From Nitrospira sp. (GTDB lineage: Bacteria; Nitrospirota; Nitrospiria; Nitrospirales; Nitrospiraceae): 6,297 nucleotides of DNA. The stretch spans positions 1 to 6,297 of the forward strand of contig JAKDNQ010000132.1 of the NCBI GenBank assembly GCA_030456405.1, written 5' to 3'. This document shows positions 1 through 3,793 of this stretch, piece by piece. Below the pieces are notes generated by a model. That model made no database searches and was not told the DNA's origin. It was given only the letters and a program-made list of their open reading frames with translations. The position numbers were made by a program, and so were the translations under genes. How positions within the stretch are numbered: position 1 is the first letter of the stretch; every line of letters begins with the position of its first letter.

Positions 1-2
1 TG

Positions 3-335
3 TGGAAGCGCTCGCAGAATCCGTTTCCAGCCGATGAGCCTGTCTATTGTTTTACTGCCGTCTTTGCTCCAGTCGCGCTAAACACGACGGTCTACCACCA
101 TTGGTTTTTCCGTCCGAACGACGGGAAACCCTTCACCCACGCCGACAGAATTCCCATCAAGATTGCCGGCGGTCGCGAAGGCGGCTACCGCGCGTATACG
201 TTCAAGCAACGGCTCGATCCGGGAGACTGGCGTGTGGACGTGGAAACTGAGGACGGGCGAATTGTGGGGCAAGTGTCTGTTGTGGTGGCTGAGCGGGAAG
301 CGACAGGGACAACCGTCAGAACGCTCTTGTACTAA
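3..335 (+). CDS. DUF2914 domain protein, 3' part (5' end outside window)
   Basis: An open frame enters from the left edge and runs 110 residues to TAA at 333-335. The pattern is that of the DUF2914 family: an aromatic strand with YHHWFF (residues 31-36 of the visible part), a basic strand IPIKIAGGREGGYRAYTFK (50-68) and the closing PGDWRVDVETEDGRIVGQ (73-90). Members of this family are usually secreted or membrane-attached beta-domain proteins of unknown biochemical role, with DUF2914 at the C-terminus, which fits the position here. Any signal peptide or N-terminal domain is cut off by the window edge. The FKBP gene starts 4 bp downstream, so the two are probably cotranscribed and translationally coupled. 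Family assignment is by motif recognition; function is unknown. Confidence 0.75.
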   Translation, partial: WKRSQNPFPADEPVYCFTAVFAPVALNTTVYHHWFFRPNDGKPFTHADRIPIKIAGGREGGYRAYTFKQRLDPGDWRVDVETEDGRIVGQVSVVVAEREATGTTVRTLLY

Positions 336-339
336 TGGT

Positions 340-741
340 ATGAAACGGCTCAGTGGACTCAAGCTACTTGAAGAACGAGAAGGCGAAGGGAGGCCAGCCC
401 AGAAGGGCGACCGCGTCGTCTACAACAGCAGATTGTTCTTAAACAAAGGCGACGAGGTTCCGCTGAATGCGAAACAGGTGGAGTACCTTCCAAAAGACAT
501 GATTCGAGTCGAAGGAGGCGTCACGTTCGTTGACCACACAACCGTACTTGGACGCCGTCAGGTGATTGCTGGAATCGAACATGCCTTGATGGGCATGAAG
601 GTCGGCGGCTACCGGAAAGTCCGCGTGAGTCCACACCTGGCCTATCTCGACAAGGGCATTCCAGGCCTCATTCCTTCCGGTGCGGTGTTGGTTCTCGAAT
701 TGTGGTTGCGAAAGATCATTGATCGACCACCTCTGGCCTGA
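340..741 (+). CDS. FKBP-type peptidyl-prolyl cis-trans isomerase (small, single domain)
   Basis: The 133-residue protein carries the C-terminal half of an FKBP domain: VIAGIEHALMGMKVGGYRKV (residues 75-94), then SPHLAYLDKGIPGLIPSG (97-114) and the last strand AVLVLELWL (115-123). These correspond to the family's 'VI.G.e.al.gMk.Gg.r' and 'P..AYg..g.p..IP..a.L.f.v.L' blocks. FKBPs catalyse cis-trans isomerisation of Xaa-Pro bonds and help proteins fold. No signal peptide is visible, so it is probably cytoplasmic. The Trp that usually follows VI.G in the active site is Ile79 here, and residues 38-70 are longer than in minimal FKBPs. I chose the ATG at 340, just after the DUF2914 stop, because an earlier in-frame ATG at 163 would lie deep inside that gene. 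There is no clear Shine-Dalgarno, so translation is probably coupled. Confidence 0.8.
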   Translation: MKRLSGLKLLEEREGEGRPAQKGDRVVYNSRLFLNKGDEVPLNAKQVEYLPKDMIRVEGGVTFVDHTTVLGRRQVIAGIEHALMGMKVGGYRKVRVSPHLAYLDKGIPGLIPSGAVLVLELWLRKIIDRPPLA

Positions 742-754
742 GGAGCAAGGGATA

Positions 755-985
755 ATGGGTGGTCACCGAAGAAATCCACATTCCATTCGGATCTGGGCAG
801 CTGTTGGATTGATACTTTGTCTTCTCTGCGCGGTTGGAACATGGGTATTCATAGGTTTCAATCGATTCTACTTTCCTGGCGCACCCGCGTTGTTTGGGTA
901 TTTCGAGCTTGCCCTTTGGTGTGTTTTGTCTGTTTATCTTGGAGCAGTTACATTGAGTGGCCGTGTGGCTCCATGGAAGCTATAA
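755..985 (+). CDS. Small two-helix membrane protein, unknown function
   Basis: The frame encodes 76 residues. A strong Shine-Dalgarno AGGAG at 741-745 lies 9 bp before the ATG at 755 and decides this start over the in-frame ATG at 680 inside the FKBP gene. Two hydrophobic stretches, about residues 13-35 and 46-67, are separated by a short aromatic and Pro/Gly-rich loop (NRFYFPGAPALFGYF). The N-terminus is basic (GGHRRNPHSIRI), which favours a cytoplasmic N-terminus by the positive-inside rule and, with two helices, a cytoplasmic C-terminus. I recognise no family. It begins 13 bp after the FKBP stop and is probably the last gene of that operon. It could be a small accessory membrane protein, but nothing in the sequence names a partner. 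Confidence 0.65.
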   Translation: MGGHRRNPHSIRIWAAVGLILCLLCAVGTWVFIGFNRFYFPGAPALFGYFELALWCVLSVYLGAVTLSGRVAPWKL

Positions 986-1023
986 TGATACTCTACAACA
1001 GTCTAGATTAGACGGGTGCTACA

Positions 1024-1040
1024 CTGGGCTTGTTGTCCAG
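1024..1040 (+). terminator. Weak hairpin after the membrane-protein gene
   Basis: CTGGGC (1024-1029) can pair with GTCCAG (1035-1040) as six pairs including one G-U, with a 5-nt loop. It lies about 40 bp after the stop at 985. No T-tract follows, so any role as a terminator for the upstream operon is tentative. Confidence 0.2.
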
Positions 1041-1065
1041 GCATTTACCTACTTCTCGTAATCGA

Positions 1066-1155
1066 ATGAAACAACTACCCCCTTACCCCTCGATCCCCAA
1101 TTGCGTTTAAACCCAGGCTTCTGATGAGAGCCATGCCATCGCGCCGTTTCGCTGA
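1066..1155 (+). pseudogene. Decayed 5' fragment of a DUF1499 gene
   Basis: Read from ATG at 1066, this stretch gives an N-terminal DUF1499 sequence with two stops: ...SIPNCV*TQASDESHAIAPFR*. The intact gene at 1838 begins ...SSPNCVSTQAQDEGHAIAPFRY. The stops replace a Ser codon (TAA at 1108-1110) and the Tyr codon after FR (TGA at 1153-1155). Between 1094-1153 and 1872-1931 the two align without gaps at 47 of 60 bases, in the same codon register, and the last 24 bases (1130-1153 and 1908-1931) are identical. Similarity ends after the second stop, so only about the first 30 codons survive. It is a dead remnant of a paralogue or of the former gene start. It lies on the other side of the toxin-antitoxin pair from the intact gene. 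Confidence 0.75.
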
Positions 1156-1177
1156 CAATGTTAAAGGGAAAGTAGAT

Positions 1178-1206
1178 TTGCAAGGGAACGGCAAGTTCGC
1201 TAGACT
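1178..1206 (+). promoter_or_regulatory. Candidate sigma70-type promoter of the DUF433/DUF5615 operon
   Basis: TTGCAA (1178-1183, 4/6 to TTGACA) and TAGACT (1201-1206, 4/6 to TATAAT) are separated by exactly 17 bp. Transcription would be expected to start about 7 bp after the -10, at or next to the antitoxin ATG at 1213, which would give a leaderless mRNA. No Shine-Dalgarno lies at a useful distance from that ATG, which agrees with this. This is a consensus match only. Confidence 0.4.
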
Positions 1207-1211
1207 CTAGC
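1199..1211. promoter_or_regulatory. Palindrome over the -10, candidate operator
   Basis: GCTAGA-C-TCTAGC has perfect 6-bp arms around one central base. It covers the predicted -10 element and ends one base before the antitoxin ATG. Antitoxins often repress their own operon by binding such a site, so it is a natural operator candidate. A related palindrome, GTCTA-GAT-TAGAC, occurs at 1001-1013 but is about 200 bp away. Confidence 0.35.
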
Positions 1212-1212
1212 C

Positions 1213-1491
1213 ATGGCGACCATAACCCATCCTCACATCGTGAGTGACGCCACAATCTGCGGGGGCAGCCCGAGGATCGAGGGCACTCGTATCACGGTCA
1301 GAACGGTAGCCATCGCCACGTTGCTGCACGGGCAAAGCCCAGAACAGCTTCTCCAACACTATCCTCATCTCTCCCTTGCAGCGATTCACGACGCGCTCTC
1401 CTATTACTACGATCATCGTGAGGCGATGGACCGAGAAATCGCTGAGCACGAGGCACTCGATTCCGGCATCAACGCCAAGTCGGCTCGGTGA
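1213..1491 (+). CDS. DUF433 family protein, probable antitoxin
   Basis: The 92-residue protein has the DUF433 signature near its N-terminus: ICGGSPRIEGTRITV (residues 15-29), then a helical stretch with GQSPEQLLQHYPHLSLAAIHDALSYYYDH (40-68), which fits the family's helix-turn-helix-like fold. The C-terminal tail (69-92) is charged and probably contacts the toxin. DUF433 proteins are commonly encoded directly before DUF5615 PIN-like proteins and are regarded as the antitoxin of that type II pair. That is exactly the arrangement here: its TGA overlaps the GTG start of the next gene by 4 bp. The ATG at 1213 starts right before the conserved region and has no Shine-Dalgarno; see the promoter entry. 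The antitoxin role comes from family and context. Confidence 0.85.
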   Translation: MATITHPHIVSDATICGGSPRIEGTRITVRTVAIATLLHGQSPEQLLQHYPHLSLAAIHDALSYYYDHREAMDREIAEHEALDSGINAKSAR

Positions 1492-1841
1492 GACTCTACC
1501 TCGACGAATCGGTTTCTGTTGCGCTCGCCGCAGTTCTTCGCCAACATGGGGTCGATTGCCTTACAGCCAGAGATGCGGGCAACTTGGGAGTCGATGATGA
1601 ATCCCAACTCTTGTTCGCCATGCAGCAACACCGGGCCATCCTTACGCATGACACGAGAGACTTCCTACACCTGGCTTCGATGCGGGCGGTGGCGGGACGG
1701 AGCCATGCCGGAATTCTCCTCGTTCATCAGGTGACTCTGCCGGTCCTCCTTTTGCGATTCCGAGCGTTTCAGGTCCGCTATCGGCAGACCGAATTCATCA
1801 ACCAAGTTCTCTGGCTCCCTCCGCCGCTTGAGGAGAAATGA
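1488..1841 (+). CDS. DUF5615 PIN-like protein, probable toxin nuclease
   Basis: The 117-residue protein matches the DUF5615 PIN-like family. It opens with MRLYLDESVS, with the first acidic residue at D6, followed by LRQHGVDCLTARDAGNLGVDDESQLLFA (17-44) with the acidic cluster D36-D37-E38, then ILTHDTRDF (51-59) with D55 and D58. These are the positions expected to bind a metal ion in PIN-type RNases, so the protein probably cleaves RNA unless held by the DUF433 partner. The start is GTG at 1488 in a GTGA overlap with the antitoxin stop. No other start precedes LDES, and no Shine-Dalgarno is seen, so translation is probably coupled. All expected acidic residues are present, so it looks active. 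The stop overlaps the next gene's ATG (ATGA). RNase activity is inferred from the family. Confidence 0.85.
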   Translation: MRLYLDESVSVALAAVLRQHGVDCLTARDAGNLGVDDESQLLFAMQQHRAILTHDTRDFLHLASMRAVAGRSHAGILLVHQVTLPVLLLRFRAFQVRYRQTEFINQVLWLPPPLEEK

Positions 1842-2200
1842 GCAGAACAAGGTTAGATCCCTGTCCGAGCAGCCCCAACTGCGTCTCTACTCAGGCCCAG
1901 GACGAAGGCCATGCCATCGCGCCGTTTCGCTATCGCAAATCTCGTGCGGAGGCGAAGGATGCCTTGAAGGAAGTTATTCGCCCACTTTCACGCGTGAAGC
2001 TCGTTGAGGAGGACGAGTCGTACCTGCATTACGAATTCACCAGCCTATTGTTCCGGTTCGTCGATGATGTCGAGTTCGTCTTCGACGACGAAACGAAGAC
2101 CATCCACTTCCGCTCCGCCTCCCGCACCGGCTATGGCGATCTGGGTGTCAATCGCGCGCGCATGGAGCAAGTGCGCTCGCTCGTTGAGCGACAGCTGTAG
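1838..2200 (+). CDS. DUF1499 family protein
   Basis: This 120-residue protein spans a complete DUF1499 domain. The N-terminal motif CPSSPNCVSTQ (residues 9-19) has the paired Cys9 and Cys15. A middle part rich in strands follows, YLHYEFTSLLFRFVDDVEFVFDD (62-84), and the closing motif is IHFRSASRTGYGDLGVNRARME (89-110), with the family's RS.SR.G..D.G.N..R pattern. The family's function is unknown. Many members have a lipoprotein or signal sequence, but this one has no visible signal peptide. The ATG at 1838 overlaps the toxin stop, and GAGGAG just upstream (1830-1835) can serve as the ribosome site. The gene is therefore read as the third member of the toxin-antitoxin transcript. Its first 31 or so codons match the broken fragment at 1066-1155. 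Confidence 0.85.
   Translation: MSRTRLDPCPSSPNCVSTQAQDEGHAIAPFRYRKSRAEAKDALKEVIRPLSRVKLVEEDESYLHYEFTSLLFRFVDDVEFVFDDETKTIHFRSASRTGYGDLGVNRARMEQVRSLVERQL
1872..1931 (+). repeat. Direct repeat copy within DUF1499 (partner at 1094-1153)
   Basis: This segment repeats 1094-1153 in the same orientation, 778 bp downstream, with 47 of 60 bases identical and the last 24 identical (1908-1931 and 1130-1153). The two copies enclose the DUF433 and DUF5615 genes. Recombination between them would delete the pair. Confidence 0.8.
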
Positions 2201-2246
2201 CGCCAATTGGCAATTTCATTTTGAGCTGTGCAGCCGCTTGCCTATG

Positions 2247-2305
2247 CAGGCTGTTCAAAAAGGCCGTCCAGCAAGGCCGCAGCCGACGAAAGCACCGGAA
2301 GCGTA
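2247..2305. repeat. Probable dispersed intergenic repeat segment
   Basis: The stretch CAGGCTGTTCAAAAAGGCCG through ...GGAAGCGTA contains two direct AAGGCCG words and GGCTG/CAGCC ends (2249-2253 and 2280-2284). It resembles an intergenic repeat family that I associate from memory with Nitrospira genomes. There is no second copy in this window, so the family membership cannot be shown here. The rest of 2201-2246 shows no gene. Confidence 0.3.
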
Positions 2306-2444
2306 GCTTTTCTCACCCACCCGCCCCAAACTGCCAAGACAGCTTGTTCTCCGAGTGGGCCACGTTCAGAATGCTTTCGAGGTGAGAGCGCTGCCTGGTG
2401 AAAGGCGCGTCTCGGCGCGCCAGGGTCGGGTGGATGAGAAAAGC
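2306..2444. repeat. 18-bp inverted repeat enclosing about 100 bp
   Basis: GCTTTTCTCACCCACCCG (2306-2323) and CGGGTGGATGAGAAAAGC (2427-2444) are reverse complements with a single mismatch. They enclose 103 bp without a recognisable gene. The right arm lies just beyond the stop of the minus-strand zinc-ribbon gene, and the left arm about 105 bp after the stop of DUF1499. Each converging gene therefore has the same T-rich motif downstream on its own strand. This could be the ends of a small non-autonomous element, or a structured two-way termination region. Confidence 0.55.
2404..2421. other. GC-rich hairpin inside the inverted repeat
   Basis: GGCGCG (2404-2409) pairs perfectly with CGCGCC (2416-2421) across a 6-nt loop. 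CCT (2394-2396) and AGG (2422-2424) can extend it past a bulge. There is no T-tract, so it may be a structural part of the repeat or a weak terminator between the converging genes. Confidence 0.35.
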
Positions 2445-2462
2445 GACTTTGTCAGCAGCGGG

Positions 2463-2669
2463 CTAGTGCGCTGGGTTGGGTGGTTTTTGGCCGAGCCTGG
2501 TTGTATGCTGGAACACGCACTTCGGGCAGGTGTAGTGAACGAACTGCTTGCCCCCGACGAGACGTTTCTTCATCGGAAGCCGGCACCAGGTGCAGAGGCG
2601 ATCAGGAAGGTTGGCTGGGGACGGCGGCGTGTTCGGCATCGGAGGGGTGACATGATCCATGGGCGGCAT
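2463..2669 (-). CDS. Small zinc-ribbon protein, unknown function
   Basis: The minus-strand frame encodes 68 residues with two Cys pairs, C26-X2-C29 and C48-X2-C51, set in LCTWCRLPMKKRL and HYTCPKCVFQH. This is a classic four-Cys zinc ribbon with an 18-residue spacer. The N-terminus is Pro-rich and probably disordered (VTPPMPNTPPSPANLPD), and the C-terminus is short and basic. The spaced Cys pairs make chance unlikely, and the overlapping 120-residue plus-strand frame (2355-2717) shows no domain. The ATG at 2669 is preceded by GGAG with a short gap, and the in-frame ATG at 2660 has a 12-nt gap, so the start is uncertain by three codons. It stands alone, converging on DUF1499. Such proteins may bind nucleic acid or protein, but no specific role can be read. 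Confidence 0.6.
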   Translation of the reverse strand: MPPMDHVTPPMPNTPPSPANLPDRLCTWCRLPMKKRLVGGKQFVHYTCPKCVFQHTTRLGQKPPNPAH

Positions 2670-2770
2670 TCTCTCCGACCGCAGAGAACCTTGTCAATTG
2701 ATCGAGCGGAACCCTAAACGCTCCGGTGTGAAAAAAAGTTTCCTTATTCTTACTGATATGAAAAGTTTCG

Positions 2771-2779
2771 TGGTATAGT
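2771..2779 (+). promoter_or_regulatory. Extended -10 promoter of the SpeD-like gene
   Basis: TGGTATAGT has the extended -10 TG one base before TATAGT (5/6 to TATAAT). The -35 region (about 2750-2755, TTACTG) is poor, as is common with extended -10 promoters. The expected start is near 2786, giving a leader of about 54 nt. Two copies of AAAAGTTTC (2734-2742 and 2761-2769), 27 bp apart, lie just upstream. Confidence 0.5.
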
Positions 2780-2839
2780 CCAACTGAACGATGTCGGGTC
2801 GTAGTTATTTACCCTCTTACAGAAAGGTGTACAACCTCT

Positions 2840-3280
2840 ATGAGTAGCTCACCAGAATCCGAGTCAGCGATCTTTCCATCCGGGTCCCCAGTAGCCGCGC
2901 CCATTGCCCCCCAAGAAATGGTGGGTGAGGGGAAGGCGTGGGGACTCTGCACCGCCGTTGATCTTCAAGATTGTCATCCCGACCTGATTCGCAACGCTGA
3001 CCATATTCGTCGCTATGTCGTCGAGCTGTGTGAGCTCATCGACATGAAGCGTTTTGGCGAGTGCCAGGTCATCGATTTCGGCTCAGGTCGCGTCGCTGGT
3101 TATTCCATGGTGCAGCTGATCTCCACCTCGTTGATCAGCGGCCATTTCGCAAACGATACGAACAGCGCCTATCTCGACATTTTCAGTTGCAAGGGCTATG
3201 ACCCGGCCATTGTCGAGACGTTTTCCAAAGACTTTTTCGGCGCGCGTCGCAGTACTGCGACGGTCACGCTCCGATACTAG
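2840..3280 (+). CDS. SpeD/AdoMet decarboxylase-like pyruvoyl protein, substrate uncertain
   Basis: The 146-residue protein belongs to the S-adenosylmethionine decarboxylase superfamily. The first 30 residues are low-complexity, and the domain starts at GKAWGLCTAVDLQDC (31-45). The core ISTSLISGHFANDTNSAYLD continuing into IFSC (94-117) aligns without gaps to Thermotoga SpeD [20 protein letters not shown] continuing into LFTC. The Ser that becomes the pyruvoyl group is kept (S97), as are the processing His (H102) and catalytic Cys (C117). The Glu before the cleavage Ser is Thr96, and the Trp-Pro-Glu segment, whose Trp and Glu contact SAM, is Ala-Asn-Asp (104-106). It may therefore self-cleave between 96 and 97 yet not use SAM. 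Diverged SpeD homologues that decarboxylate ornithine or arginine are known. AAAGG at 2823-2827 serves as ribosome site with a long gap. An SCP2 gene follows at 70 bp. Family is confident; substrate is not. Confidence 0.8.
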   Translation: MSSSPESESAIFPSGSPVAAPIAPQEMVGEGKAWGLCTAVDLQDCHPDLIRNADHIRRYVVELCELIDMKRFGECQVIDFGSGRVAGYSMVQLISTSLISGHFANDTNSAYLDIFSCKGYDPAIVETFSKDFFGARRSTATVTLRY

Positions 3281-3288
3281 CAAGAGAC

Positions 3289-3314
3289 CGGGGGCCGCGA
3301 GACCGCGGTCCCCG
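3289..3314 (+). terminator. Strong GC hairpin between the SpeD-like and SCP2 genes
   Basis: CGGGGGCCGCG (3289-3299) pairs with CGCGGTCCCCG (3304-3314) across a 4-nt loop, 11 pairs with one G-U. It lies 9 bp after the SpeD-like stop. No T-tract follows. It may end or reduce transcription into the SCP2 gene, or protect the 3' end of the first message. Confidence 0.5.
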
Positions 3315-3350
3315 ATGTCGATCTGAGAGCCTCCTGCCTTCCCATAAGCC

Positions 3351-3683
3351 ATGAACCCCACCACGGTCAAAGAGTTTTTTGAGCTTCTTCCAAGCCGACT
3401 CGACTCAGATGCCGCCGAAGATCTCGACGCGGTCTACCAGTTCGATCTGAGCGGAACGCAAGGCGGGCAGTACATTCTCACGATCTGTGAGAGGACCTGT
3501 CATGTCGTTGAAGGAATGCATGCGGACCCTCACGTCGTGCTCTCGATGACAGGAGAAGATTGCATGAAGGTTCTGAGAGGACAGTTGAGTGGAACAGCCG
3601 TCGCGATGTCGGGCCGGCTCAAGATCAGCGGAGACATTGGCTTGGCGATGCAACTGAGGGCCCTCTTTCCAACTATTGGGTAA
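3351..3683 (+). CDS. SCP2 sterol-carrier domain protein
   Basis: The 110-residue protein is a single SCP2 domain. The N-terminal helix VKEFFELLPSRLDSDAAEDL (6-25) leads into strands AVYQFDLSGTQGGQYILTI (27-45) with the family's QFdLsG..GG.y pattern. Further along come ADPHVVLSMTGEDCMKVLRGQLSG (58-81) and the closing AVAMSGRLKISGDIGLAMQL (83-102), matching the G.lki.GD..la..l motif. SCP2 domains form a hydrophobic pocket that holds lipids or other nonpolar molecules. Single-domain bacterial members are cytoplasmic and mostly of unknown ligand. There is no signal peptide. The ATG at 3351 lies 70 bp after the SpeD-like gene, past a hairpin, with no clear Shine-Dalgarno. It may share that gene's transcript. 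Family is clear; ligand and pathway are unknown. Confidence 0.85.
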   Translation: MNPTTVKEFFELLPSRLDSDAAEDLDAVYQFDLSGTQGGQYILTICERTCHVVEGMHADPHVVLSMTGEDCMKVLRGQLSGTAVAMSGRLKISGDIGLAMQLRALFPTIG

Positions 3684-3714
3684 TGCTAATACCCCGTCTA
3701 TCTGGTTGATCTGG

Positions 3715-3776
3715 TCTATCTGGTTTGTTTGGTTGTGTGACTCAGAGAAACCAAACAACCAAATAAACAAAACAGA
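3715..3776. terminator. T-rich/A-rich inverted repeat, likely bidirectional terminator
   Basis: GTTTGTTTGGTTG (3723-3735) pairs with CAACCAAATAAAC (3756-3768) over 13 pairs including one G-U, with a 20-nt loop. An alternative inner pairing uses AACCAAACAACC (3749-3760). The left arm continues outward as imperfect repeats of TCTGGTT/TATCTGGT (from 3699). The element fills the gap between the SCP2 stop (3683) and the RND stop (3794, minus strand). Its T-rich left half and A-rich right half look the same from either strand, so it could stop both convergent messages. Confidence 0.5.
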
Positions 3777-3793
3777 CGAAACAAACCGTCTCG

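Noticed and set aside
163..339. Upstream in-frame extension of the FKBP gene from ATG 163
   Set aside because: It would overlap the DUF2914 coding sequence by most of its length and adds no recognisable domain; the ATG at 340 fits the operon spacing.
981..986. Perfect TATAAT after the small membrane-protein gene
   Set aside because: No -35 at a proper distance and no extended -10 TG; it overlaps the gene's own TAA and is far from the next gene start.
2692..2697. Perfect TTGACA on the minus strand before the zinc-ribbon gene
   Set aside because: The 17-bp-spaced position is AGAGAA, not a -10, and falls on the start codon.
2355..2717. 120-residue plus-strand frame
   Set aside because: No domain and a composition typical of a shadow; it lies over the minus-strand zinc-ribbon gene and the inverted repeat.
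2825..2837. AGGT...ACCT hairpin over the SpeD-like ribosome site
   Set aside because: Only four pairs, too weak to support a regulatory claim without conservation.
3699..3734. Short tandem TCTGGTT-like units as a possible CRISPR or phase-variable tract
   Set aside because: Units are irregular, have no constant repeat and spacer lengths, and lie outside coding sequence, so they are better read as one arm of the inverted repeat.
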